Of a DNA stretch of 64,000 nt, positions 1 through 9,900 are shown piece after piece (position 1 is the first letter of the stretch; every line of letters starts with the position of its first letter). Under the pieces are notes generated by a model. That model saw nothing but the letters and a program-made list of their open reading frames with translations, was not told the origin of the DNA and searched no databases. The translations under genes were made by a program, and so were the position numbers. Source of the DNA: Luidia sarsii (Eukaryota; Echinodermata; Asteroidea; Paxillosida; Luidiidae); NCBI GenBank assembly GCA_949987565.1, contig OX465110.1:18329481-18393480 (forward strand). The letters are read 5' to 3'.

Positions 1-697
1 AACTAATTCTGATTGCATCTGACTGAATGAAAATAGGTGCTGTGATCCCGTGAGATTCATGGTAGTCGATGGTTTAATTCTTCGAACTGGAGGTCCCACC
101 CCTGCAAAGTTTGGTTTACTCTTCAACAGCCCTCTATCTAAGGGGCTGGGATGAGGCCTGTTACGAGAAATTCAATAAAAATGGCAGAGAAAGGTTGACT
201 GGACTGAGACTAGGACCTGTGACTCCCAGTTTGATGTGCCAGCACTCTAACCACCACAGCTATCCATATAGCCCTTAGGCAGGAGGCCTGTAGTCAACTA
301 TCTCCGCCAGGGTCAGAAGTCAGAAGTGTGTTCGAGAAGTAACGGGGTAATCTTGTCTCAAGATACCCTTGGCATCCACTCACACACTGACACACTCCAG
401 TGAACTTTAACCTGTTCAATTCATGGGGTCACACTAGGTGGGAAAGATGCTCCACACTCCAGAGCACTCTCCACAACACACTTGGAAATCCAGCAATCTC
501 TTGATGATGGGCAGAGTACGCACTCCCCCCCAAAAAATGTTGAGTTACTGGCTCTTTTCAGAGTCTCAAAAAGAGATGCGTTACGCAGTGTCAGAGCAAA
601 CCTTCCACTTGCTACTTCCACCATGCAAACCTTCCAAGTCTCATCTCGTCTTGTCTCGGCCTGAGCTGAGCGATGACGCTTATTTGCCAGTGCCCAC
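1..697. other. ANO10 intron at left edge, non-coding
   Basis: No exon is recognisable here. The stretch follows the donor of the second ANO10 coding exon, so it should be intron. The only structured piece is a possible tRNA-derived SINE fragment on the minus strand (about 194-290). Open frames here lack any resemblance to the next ANO10 segment. Confidence 0.6.
194..290 (-). repeat. Possible tRNA-derived SINE fragment
   Basis: Read on the minus strand, the segment contains GTGGTTAGAGTGCTGG, which resembles the A box of a tRNA gene (TGGCnnAGTGG-like). About 35 nt later comes a degenerate B-box-like GGTCCTAGTCTC. The stem pairing of a working tRNA is not evident, so this is at best a SINE head or decayed tRNA. 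A second degenerate match to this plan is at 19966-20060. Confidence 0.35.
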
Positions 698-871
698 CTT
701 CGCAGTCAAACTGGGCCGAGTGCACCCGGGTGAACTCGCGCATGGTTCCGTCCTTGCACTTCTTCTTCAGGCAGGCTCTCTCGGCGCCCTCTAGCAGGCG
801 GTCTCGCATCGCGCCGATCTCCAGGACGGTGCCCCCGCCGTTGCTGCCGGCCGACTGGCGAGCGACCAAAC
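698..871 (-). CDS. ANO10: ANO10 coding exon 2
   Basis: The acceptor CTGTGCAG ends at 872 and the donor AAG|GTGGGC follows 698. The exon starts with the last two bases of a Gly codon and ends with one base of the next. It encodes the GASK-like region RDRLLEGAERACLKKK followed by KDGTMREFT, a conserved anoctamin-10 N-terminal block. The reading frame stays open past the donor to a stop at 612, so an unspliced or alternatively terminated form cannot be excluded by sequence alone. Confidence 0.8.
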
Positions 872-2225
872 CTGCACAGCGGCCAGACACAGGGATTCCA
901 TTCTTACTTCGAGGCGATACGTAACAACAAATCTTACACACTGCCTACTGACTTACACTATGAACATCTAAACCTTGAAAAAGGGGTGAAAATTACATTT
1001 CGCCGTGAAACTAAGAAGTCACTGTGAATTCACGGTGCATTTTACAGTGAATTCACCATGAAAATAATCTCCTCTCTGACCTGATAAGGACATCTTCAGG
1101 TCACTAAAGAGACCGTGAAAAAGAGAACGTGAATATCTAGGGTGGCAAGCTCCAGGCTTGAGAGATGGCTAATTCAATTACCAGTAGGGACCACCATCCA
1201 GCCCCATAGAGGTATGGTGTCATTGTAGCTGTCACTCCCAGATACTTCTAAAATTGCCACCAGGAATGTGGCCTTGGAGACCACTGGTGAAAACACCGTG
1301 AAAATGACTCGGCTAATTGTGTGCCATGAAGTAGGGGTGAAAACACGGTAAATTTTCTTTTCACGGCTAAATGACATTTTCACCCCATTTTCACAGTTTA
1401 GATATTCATAGTGTTACATGACCCACAACCGAGACATTTGAGAAATCTAAGAGGGCCCCGTCATTTTGAGCCTGGGAGAATCTCGGTTCTGCCTTTGATG
1501 AACGTCCTGTTTGGATCGAAACCTCGGCCCAACCCAGAGATGCCAACCTCTTGACACCAAAAAACAGACTTTGGAGAGAAAAATCAGATTTTCAAAACAA
1601 CTTTCGAAAAGAGATCATGTCTTCATCCAAGCAGGGCCAGTCTCTTGGGCAGTCTCTTATGCATAATAATTTCACGGCCATCTATAACGAGCGTTTTGGC
1701 CCCAATTTCTTGGGGAATACCCTGTACCCATCAAGCCGACAAACCTTCAATTTCGGCGGCAAACCACAACCTGGATTTGCAGGTTTTTGTCAGGCAGAGA
1801 CGAAGCCTGAGCCCGAGCCTGAACCATGGATTCGTCAACGGCCCTCGATTGCACATTGTGTTGGGGGGGGGGGGGGAGGTCATTCTAGAGTTCGGCAACT
1901 TGGAAGTTTTGGTGACAGGATGAGGAGTAATGAGGAGGAGCAGGAAAAATAAGGGCAGCTCCTCACCGGCTCCACCGCTCTCCGGCTCGGCCTCAATGCG
2001 CTCAATCAGCCACTTCCTCGTCTCCTCCGTCGTCTTGGCCGAGATCTCCAGGACGACCAGCGGCCGGAAGTGGCTGCCGTCCCCGTGGGTCAGAACGTCG
2101 CCGTGGGGGTCCTGGATGCTGTGGTGACAGCCGTTGAGGCCGTCGTGGTGGTCGGCCGAGTGGTCATCGGCCAGGCTGTGGCCATTGGCCTGACCGGCCG
2201 GACCTTGGCGCTGGATGACCGGCAT
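698..2225 (-). CDS. ANO10: ANO10 (anoctamin-10/TMEM16K) gene, 5' coding part only
   Basis: Two exons join in phase (one nucleotide plus two) to give the cytoplasmic N-terminus of anoctamin-10. That protein is an ER-resident, calcium-regulated phospholipid scramblase of the TMEM16 family. The joined protein contains PLVVLEIS, a KTTEETRKWLIERIEAE helix, then a GGAG turn, RDRLLEGAE and CKDGTMREFT. From memory, human ANO10 has PLVVIEL, EETKEWLKNRI, GGAQ, IRMLLGAE and NDNTMRAFT in the same order. All transmembrane segments and the calcium site would be encoded left of position 1, so the gene is truncated by the window. The start ATG at 2225 has a G at -3 and an in-frame TAA just upstream. The N-terminus is about 38 residues longer than I recall for human and is rich in His, Asp and Gly. 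Alternative family members are less likely because the N-terminal motif set is specific to ANO10. Confidence 0.85.
956..1413. mobile_element. MITE with TTA target duplication (PIF/Harbinger-like)
   Basis: The ends form an inverted repeat of roughly 45 bp beginning CACTATGAA(C/T)ATCTAAAC. The flanks are TTA at 953-955 and TTA at 1414-1416. Inside are many copies of the short motif CGTGAAAA and its complement. The 458-bp length, lack of coding capacity and 3-bp TTA duplication fit a non-autonomous PIF/Harbinger-type element inserted in the ANO10 intron. Confidence 0.7.
1414..1966. other. ANO10 intron, non-coding
   Basis: This is AT-rich intron sequence with one interspersed repeat copy (1733-1855) and a long G run near 1862. 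No exon signals are seen other than the donor at its right end. Confidence 0.6.
1733..1855. repeat. Interspersed repeat, copy 1
   Basis: This segment matches 7769-7890 imperfectly but over its whole length. Both carry AATTCGGCG-like, GATTTGCAGGTTTT-like and AGCCTGAGC...CCATGG blocks in the same order and orientation. No terminal structure was found, so the class is unknown. Confidence 0.5.
1967..2225 (-). CDS. ANO10: ANO10 coding exon 1
   Basis: Translation starts at ATG 2225 in the context GCCATGC; an in-frame TAA lies 9-11 nt upstream. The exon ends in Gly with donor GAGCCG|GTGAGG. It encodes a 54-residue His/Asp/Gly-rich leader, then RPLVVLEIS and the KTTEETRKWLIERIE helix. An AG at 2235-2234 could be an acceptor if a 5' UTR intron exists, which would put the exon's 5' end at 2233. 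Confidence 0.8.
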
Positions 2226-2652
2226 GGCTGGACCTTAGGGATGGGTCTCTACTAAAAAAAAGGGGGGGGGGAAACAAAAGTTTTTCATCCATTTGTTTGA
2301 CAAAAAAATATATAACGCCCAATAAAAAGGAAAAGTTAACCCATATGTGCCTGACTTGTCACAGCACATAAACAGTGCATAACAAAAGAAAATTGTCAAC
2401 AACAGCTTTTGCAAAATATAAAACCCAAACAAACTATATACCATTGGAGTATGAAATTTACTATATCACGATACAAGAAAATCTAAAATATCATTAACCA
2501 CAGCAATAGAATAGTGAATGGGATAACACCATCATTTTCACAAACCTAAAAATAGAGACCACAGAATTTCACGTAGTTTGGGGTTTGTAGCTTTTCCATG
2601 CGTCCTACGGGAAATCCGTAACTCGGCAGATATGGGTTAAGTATTGAAAAAA

Positions 2653-2760
2653 TGCCTTTGAGAAAGGTCCTGCTAGGATTGAAATGTCTGGCCCTCCAAA
2701 TTTTGGATTTTCACTTTTTGGTAATTTTAGTCAGTAAGCAATTTGCAATTGCAACATATT
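2653..2760 (-). mobile_element. GACG-family MITE, copy A (half element)
   Basis: The segment contains TTTGAGAAAGGTCCTGCTAG followed by GATTGAAATGTCTGGCCC and the family flank TTAGTCAGTAAGCA. It is one arm of the palindromic family described at 60556-60763, with several point changes. Confidence 0.75.
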
Positions 2761-2877
2761 GCTTTTGAAATGTTTAAGTCAGTCAACAATTGTGGCCTAT
2801 TTATTGGGGAAAAGGAAAGAAATTGAGCCCTAAACTTTTTAAAGCTTTTCAAACATATTATTTTACAAAGCAATTTT

Positions 2878-3300
2878 GGAAAGATTTTAGTTTGAATAGG
2901 GTGGGGAAAATCCTAAACCCAAATTAGACCACAGATTGTAATGTAGACAATATCCATAGTCTGGGTCAACCACTTGCCAAAAAAAAATGGACTTACAATT
3001 TTTCATAAAAATTGAGATTTTGTGGTGCGTATGTAGGCTATTTTTTTTTTTTGTGAAGGACCAGTACATGTTTCGTACACAGAAACGTATTGAGCGTCGT
3101 CTGCTTGACACATGCATCACAAACTCATGAATATTGGGAAAACTGTAAGTGCATTTTTTTTTCATTAAGTGGTTGTGCCATACAATGGATATTGTCTGCA
3201 TAATAATACGAGTATATAATGGGTGGTGTATTGTGGGGTGAGGGGGATTTCTACCCTTTTATGGAGAAGATATTAAACTAAAATCTGTCCATTAATAATT
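2878..3300. mobile_element. Foldback element, copy 1
   Basis: The ends are inverted copies of each other: AAAGATTTTAGTTTGAATAG on the left and ATTAAACTAAAATCT on the right. Internal inverted pairs include the block around GACAATATCCAT and its complement near 3185. It has no coding capacity. A diverged relative with a nested insertion lies at 3743-4315. Confidence 0.55.
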
Positions 3301-3742
3301 ATGCAATATCGGTGAGATATAATTGCGAATGACAGCTGGTTTTGCTTCCAGCTTGTCTTCTCTCAACCAGCAATCGATGGTTTCAGTGTTGCCTGTACCA
3401 CACTGACATGACACTAGGCGTGCTGCGGTACCAGTACAAATTACTATTATGCAAAACAATTACTGCAAATGTGAATGACTTAAAAAAGAATGGGTATACT
3501 TCTTGCACACATAACCAAGTGACTATAAATAATGTGAAGCCTTGTAGAGAGCTCTGCGTGAATCACTCTCCAATTTAATTTTTGTCCCAGTTAAATGCTG
3601 AATTAGCTTCGCTGTGGATTAAACGAAGCTCCAGTCGCTGAAATCAAACCGACTCGAGATTGGCCAATTGAACAAACAAATTAATTTCCCTGATAAAGTT
3701 ATCATTGATAATTCAATTAACAGTAAATACTAAATTCACTCA

Positions 3743-4315
3743 GCCTGGGAAAGATTTTAGTTTAATATCCTCAAAAGGCTCATTGTAAACGTCTGGGGAA
3801 AAAAACCTAAACACCAATTGTAATGTAGACAGCATCCGTGGTCTGGCACAACCACTTGCCGAGAAAATAATTGGACTTAAAGGAAATGCGTAACTCGGCA
3901 GATATGGGTTAAGTATTGAAAAAATGCCTTTGAGAAAGGTCCTGGATTGAAATGTCAGGCCCTCCAAATTTTTGATATTCACTTTTTGGTCATTTTAGTC
4001 AGTAAGCAATTTGCAATTGCAACATATTGCTATTGAAATGTTTAAGTCAGTCAACAATTGTGGCCTATTTATTGGGGAAAAGGAAAGAAATTGACAACCG
4101 TTTCTGTTTCTGGTTCTGTTTCTGTTATCATTGATAATTCACACAAGTGAAGTGGTTGTACCTGACAGTGTTGTTTCTGTACATAATATGAATTAAGAAT
4201 AATAATTAGGGTATTTTCCACCCTTTTTTCGGGGAGGGTATCATTCTATTATTAAGTATTAAAGCAAAATCTTTTCAAATTAATAATACAGTATTGCGGT
4301 GAGCAGTACTCCTAA
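3743..4315. mobile_element. Foldback element, copy 2, with nested MITE
   Basis: The left part repeats copy 1 (AAAGATTTTAGTTTAATAT, GTAATGTAGACAGCATCC) and the right part repeats its other arm (GAAGTGGTTGT, ATTAAAGCAAAATCTTTTC). The middle is occupied by a block also present at 2590-2840, including a GACG-family arm. Confidence 0.5.
3924..4026 (-). mobile_element. GACG-family MITE, copy B
   Basis: Nearly identical to copy A at 2653-2760 together with its flanks, but with a short internal deletion (GGTCCTGGATTGAAATGTCA). The shared flanks show that the two arose by duplication rather than by independent insertion. Confidence 0.7.
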
Positions 4316-4826
4316 ATTCGGCCAAAAAAGCATCATCCTACATTGGTGACAGCAGCCGTAAGTCGCGCACTCTGCCCTTAAACGGGAATTTGGGCTAATT
4401 AGAAAAGAACAAAACTTATAATAGTTAAACATGTACACCTACAAAAGTACAATGCTGTGAGCGGACACACCTCACTTTCACTTACTCTGCACGGCGACAC
4501 CTGCTAGCGTAAGCACACAGAATGGCACTACCGCGCGATTGCGTTTGTTGTGTACTACTGAGTACTATAGTATTGCCGGGCAGGTGTCATGCATGCAGTG
4601 TGTGTGCATGTACATGTACACGTACTGTACATTACTGTACTGATGATGTGTACGCACGCCCACACATTTCGGTTTTTTGTTTGTTTAGCGCCCTCGTGCG
4701 ACGCTCGTAAAGTAAAGAGTTGTTTTCGCAAACTTTTAACCATCTTTCCAAAAATATCATTCAATCCACCCACACCATAATAATATTACGATCCTCTAAG
4801 TGTTTCCAATTGGGGAAATGACAATT

Positions 4827-4913
4827 GGAGGGCCTGACGTTTCGATCCTAGCAGGACCCGTCTCAAACGCAAAGGCTTTTGAGAAGAGTCCTGCTAGGAT
4901 CGAAACGTCAGGC
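4827..4913. mobile_element. GACG-family MITE, copy C (inverted pair)
   Basis: Two copies of the core face each other: CCTGACGTTTCGATCCTAGC then, after a short spacer, GTCCTGCTAGGATCGAAACG. The right flank of the family (CCTAATTTTTGA) resumes only after 5020 because another element (4925-5010) has inserted at its edge. Confidence 0.75.
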
Positions 4914-4924
4914 TGTCCTCGATC

Positions 4925-5010
4925 TAGTTGCGGTAACCGTAACCCTCATCCTCCCGAAGGTCGGAGACCTCCGACCTTCGGGAGGATGAGGGTTACGGTT
5001 ACCGCAACTA
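4925..5010. mobile_element. 86-bp near-perfect palindrome with 9-bp target duplication
   Basis: Two 42-nt arms starting TAGTTGCGGTAACCGTAACC are perfectly complementary around a 2-nt centre. The direct repeat TCCTCGATC flanks it exactly (4916-4924 and 5011-5019). A 9-bp duplication is typical of Mutator-like transposases. The element is too short to code and would fold into one long hairpin. Confidence 0.75.
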
Positions 5011-5689
5011 TCCTCGATCCTACTCCTAATTTTTGATTCCCATACCCTTTTGGTTCATGGACGGATCGAGGTGACGGAACTTAATTTTTTTGCTCGGAGC
5101 AGCGATTTAAGCTGACTTTTCCTTTCTTCTACAAGCAGCGAATGCCAAAGCGGAAATCGGGAACTAATTTTTACCTCTATCATTGGAAGCCTGGCCTAAT
5201 GCGCAGCCTTTCAAATGCAAGTCTGAACCCCCAAAATTTAATGAGCCAACTGTGTAAAAACCCTTGCCCTTAAAAACCACTGAATGGTTTCATGCATGTG
5301 TTCGAACGTACAGTTGATTTCATGGATGGTTTCTTGGGTTTCATCGCACATAGAGCTAAGCTACAGCTAGCTTGGAACAAAACTGAGGTTGAAGGTTGCG
5401 ATGGTCATTAATTTTGTTTGAGGGGGGATTGCGCTTCAGCGGTTGGCCCATACAGTTGCTCTTCATAATGGTAACAATGTGATAAATGAAACACAATGTT
5501 TTGTGCTAAAAAAACAAAACTACTTCGGCTTATTATAGAGAAAAACGCTGCGATTACATCATATACAGATGTTAAAAGAATAGACACGTATGGGTTGAAC
5601 ATAGAGCTCTATTAAAAGATAATTATTAAAAGATAATTATTTAGAGCATGAAGCTCTAATAATGGTTGCGTGAATACTGCCCTCTGTTG

Positions 5690-6308
5690 TCAGGGAGTTG
5701 CACCGAGTTCAGCTAGGGGCATGAAAGCCAAGCTGACCCCGAGTGTGCCGCGGAGCCGAGCGCGAACAAAAGCCCTCTTGCGATTGGCCCTCGGTCCTCG
5801 CGGCGACGGTCAGACTGTCAATTCTCACAGCCAATAGAAAAAGAGGTCTCGGGAGCGTTCGGTGAGCCGGCATATTTTATTGCTGGCTTCGTCTCCACAG
5901 CTCAGTCTGCGCAGCTCAGTTACCGATGCACACTGTGTGTACGATCTGTACACTTGCACTGCATGCATACACTCTGCGGTGAGTGCTAAAATTGCATTGC
6001 GGTCTTGCATTGCACCAATGAATTCGACGAGCTAACCCCTACACTTTACATGCAGACGGCCGGGCACAAGGCAAGGCTTTCTGGGATCCAACTGTCAACT
6101 GGAGACGGCAGGCTGGCGGTGTGTGGAAGCCCAACTTTTGCCGTCGAATTCCACCCTCTTTTTTTTTAGTTTAGACAGGACGCCCGGAGTACTGCTAACG
6201 ACAAAAACGATGTGATCGTCGCCGATTGTCGGTCAGTTGAGAATCAAACCCACTCACTCGCTCCCCCCTCCCCCCTTTCTCCGCTCGATCGTCAGTCCAC
6301 GGCACGAC
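5690..6308 (+). promoter_or_regulatory. SNRK: SNRK promoter and 5' UTR region
   Basis: CpG dinucleotides become dense from about 5700, in contrast to the AT-rich spacer. Two CCAAT boxes are present, one inverted (ATTGG at 5783-5787) and one direct (CCAAT at 5831-5835), about 45 bp apart. No strong TATA box is placed convincingly; CATATTTTAT near 5870 is a weak candidate. A pyrimidine tract ending TTTAGTTTAGACAG|GA at 6178 resembles a splice acceptor, so the 5' UTR may contain an intron. The transcription start cannot be fixed from sequence. Confidence 0.5.
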
Positions 6309-6993
6309 ATGATGAGTGGGGCAGGGTTCGCATCCAACCCCGCTGCCACCGCGGCGTCGTCGTCGTCGATGTCGATCCCCTCCTCGGCCTCCTCCTCCTC
6401 CTCCTCGCCCGGCTTCAAGTCCAACCTGGACGGCAAGATCGCCGGCTTGTACGACCTGAAGGAGACACTGGGCCGCGGCCACTTCGCCATCGTCAAGCTG
6501 GCCCGCCACGTCTTCACCGGCCAGAAGGTTGCCGTCAAGGTCATCGACAAGGGCAAGCTGGACGACATCTCGCGGGCCCACCTCTTCCAGGAGGTGCGCT
6601 GCATGAAGCTGGTGCAGCACCCCAACGTGGTGCGGCTGTACGAGGTCATCGACACGCAGACCAAGCTCTACCTGATCCTGGAGCTTGGGGACGGCGGCGA
6701 CATGTACGACTACATCATGCAGCACGAGAGCGGGCTGAGCCAGGCGCTGGCCCGCAACTACTTCTTCCAGATCGTGGGCGCCATCTCCTACTGCCACAAG
6801 CTGCACGTGGTGCACCGCGACCTCAAGCCGGAGAACGTCATCTTCTTCAAGCGGCAGGGCGTGGTCAAGCTGACGGACTTTGGCTTCAGCAACCTGTACA
6901 TGCCCGGCGAGAAGCTTGAGACGTCCTGCGGCAGCCTGGCCTACTCCGCCCCCGAGATCCTCCTGGGAGACTCCTACGACGCTCCCGCTGTTG
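6309..6993 (+). CDS. SNRK: SNRK coding exon 1
   Basis: It encodes residues 1-228 plus one base: a Ser/Ala-rich leader, [16 protein letters not shown], and the kinase N-lobe through [15 protein letters not shown]. The ATGs at 6309 and 6312 have purines at -3. An in-frame upstream ATG at 6237 would add a Pro-rich leader with no counterpart that I know. The donor is GTTG|GTAAGA. Confidence 0.97.
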
Positions 6994-9900
6994 GTAAGAC
7001 TAAGAGAGAAAAAAAAACCCTGTCGTATAAAGCGAGAGTTCGATATCGTGGCCACTAGTAGTAGTACTGCACTGGTCCCCCCCCCCATATGCACACATTA
7101 TACAAACGAAACATGCATTGACTTAGTCCAACTTACTGGGCCGCTAGGAGCTCCTCTGACACGATTTGTATGTTGATCTGTCGCACTAGCATCCCACCGA
7201 GTCTAAAAACGGACATTCTCAACAGATGGCCTTAAAAGTGCCCGAAATCGCATCAAAAGATTCATTAAAAGAACCTGCCAGATTCTACACGTGTCAAGAT
7301 GAACAAGTGGTATTTCAGCGATTCATTTTTGGATTGCAATTCTGACAATATGTCTCCTATGTCGGCATCGGACATGTCGAGTTGTTCAAAACACAATGTT
7401 TGTACACCGTGTACACAATGTAAAATCTCATCATGCGCTTTAGCAATGAGCCCACATACAAACCATATTACACAAAGACTGGGTACTAGACGTTGAGAAT
7501 GTCTGTTATTAGACGCGGTGGGACGCTAGTGCGACAGATCAACACATAAATCGTTTCCATGGAGCTCCTAGTCCTAGCGGCCCAGTAAGTGGGACTAGCA
7601 TTGACTAACTAACTATGGCCGTTTACGAAATGAAGGCTTAGCCTCGGGCTTATCGTTTTGGTCAAGACTTTTTGGTCCCAATTCTCTTAGTGCTGAACCC
7701 ATTTTTATATCACAGGAGTCTAGAAACAAACGTTCGGCCCCAAGTGTTTGGTGAGCACTCTGTACAAAGCCAACAAACCTAGAAATTCGGCGACGAACCC
7801 CAATCTGTATTTTCAGGTTTTGTCAGATGGAGATGTAGCCTGAGCATGAGCCTGGTCCATGGGTTCATAAAGGGTCTTTGCACACCTAGAAAGATCCCGA
7901 CATTAACGTTAACCCTAACCCCCTTGGCTCTTGCAGTAAAGAGCATACCAGAATCCAACATACACAACAGCTGCTCACAGGTTTGGTAGGGATCGTACTA
8001 GTATTGGTGTCAAGCTGTCAACACCTGTCCACAGACGATAGTGGCATCAGCACATTCAAAATGTATCTTACATCGGAAATAGATCCACAGGACTGTGATA
8101 CAGTACTCAAAGAGGATTTGCATTGGTTTTAGGTTATATGTCATTGATGAATTTGTTTTTTCGAAAACAGTCACTGCAGAGCAGCTCATTCGCTGACTTC
8201 ATAACACTGTGAGGTAGGCCTACTGCGAGGCAAGGTGGATAACTTTTTTTTTAAATTAAAGGAGAACAGCAATTTCTGGACGCCTCATCTCTCATTTTCC
8301 AGCCAGCATATCGTTTGGGCCACTGATGAAAAGTCAGCTACCGCTTTTAGCAAATTTGAACGCAATTTGGATGTCTTAAAATTGAGTGGGCCTGACGTTT
8401 CGATCCTAGCAGGACCTTTCTCAAAGGCAATTTGGATGTGTTGAGTCTGTTGACTCCACTATCGTGTGTTGACTAGTGCTAGTGTTGACGCTGATTAGTA
8501 CGACCGATTTGGTAGTCACTAAGGTACTGAACCTGACAAACCTGAACAGGCCCGATGTTGACAACAGTGGTAAACTCTGACAAACTCCAAACTTTTGAAT
8601 TTGGTTTGATTTGGTATCATGGACATGGTGGAGTTTAATGAGCATTATTTTGAGGTAAAACACAGCCTTGCAGTTGCACTGGGATCATAGCGGGACCTTT
8701 GACATGCCAGGCACTGTGCTACTACTAGGCTGTACATTCTTCCATCATTCAACATTCTTTTAAGTTTTATTTTACATTGTGAAAGTACTAATACAATCAA
8801 ATGTTTTACATACATTGCTTAGTCCTACTGACCTAGGTGGCCAAGGTGTTGGACTGTCTGTCTCCAAAATCAGTCCTGGTTTTGAGCAAGCATGTGCTAG
8901 ACTCAGTTGTGGTGTAAACTTTGAAGGGAATGTTAACCTTATGTCATCCAATTTCTGTCTTTTGTTACATCGTCAAAGGTACACGTACTTGTCACGCATG
9001 AACTGCACCTGTATTAAATAACGCTGGGATAATATAATGGTGTATAGTGACTTTATATTGTATACCTCTACATGTACTGTTATTTGAATCGGTCCAGGAA
9101 ATGTGCCAATGAAATTCCGCCATTGATTTCGATGCATACATGTAGATCTATATGTTTGCTGTAATACGAAGCTGTTATTGATGCATTTTCTGACAAAGTC
9201 ACGTTTGTGTGCAAGTCGAGTTGAGCGTGTTCCTCCGTTGACAGGTTCAGTGTGTGTGCCCGGGGTTAGATACACAAGAATGATGCCAAAAGTCAAAGCC
9301 CAAAGTCAATTTGGACAAGATATATAATTGGGTCCAGTCCAGCAAAGTGCACGAGCTTGCCTGATTGCCAAGATGATAGCTGGACAATAACTGTCCTGAA
9401 CTCATGTACAGTAGTTTATCACCTAGTATCTTGAAGATAAATGTACGTACAGTCGTACAGTGTAGTAAATTCAGGGTGTTACATATTGTACAGCTCTAAT
9501 GAGTAAAACTAAAAAGTTCATGAGACCAAATTGTACACGCTTTAAAACTACAGTCTTGGCCCAGCCATCTGAATGACCACAGCTCTGTTGCTATGGGCTA
9601 CAACTGTTGCCATGTGCAACAGAACATCTGCCTGCACTGAAGCTAGATGTTTTAATGCACATGTATCAACAGCCAAATCCAGAGTGTTGAATTAACATCC
9701 CGAGGTTTTATTTTAGTGTTGGTAAAATACATGTACAGCAAAACGTTGATGCATTTTCAAGTACAGTGTACTTTGGTGTTGTGTTGATGCTACAGAGTAT
9801 TGAACTGAAACATAATGTACTGAATTTCTGAATCCGTCATACATGCACATTTACCGAGAGGTAACCCTTCGTGTTTGTCTTCCACTGGCAAACATCCTCG

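Larger units (their letters stand above)
2234..5680. other. Spacer between divergent ANO10 and SNRK
   Basis: This 3.4-kb AT-rich spacer holds two related foldback elements (2878-3300 and 3743-4315), three copies of the GACGTTTCGATCC MITE family, and a palindrome with a 9-bp duplication (4925-5010). A block at 2590-2840 is repeated directly at 3885-4095 at high identity. No coding exon is evident. It should contain the 5' flank of ANO10. Confidence 0.6.

Noticed and set aside
612..697. Extension of the ANO10 exon to the stop at 612
   Set aside because: A consensus-like donor (AAG|GTGGGC) occurs at 698 where the conserved block ends, and the extension resembles no anoctamin sequence.
6237..6308. 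Upstream in-frame ATG at 6237 as SNRK start
   Set aside because: It adds a Pro-rich leader without known counterpart; tandem ATGs at 6309 and 6312 have good context. It cannot be excluded without 5' RACE.
6195..7094. 299-codon open frame antisense to SNRK exon 1
   Set aside because: It lies over a confident kinase exon with high third-position GC, has biased composition and resembles no family.
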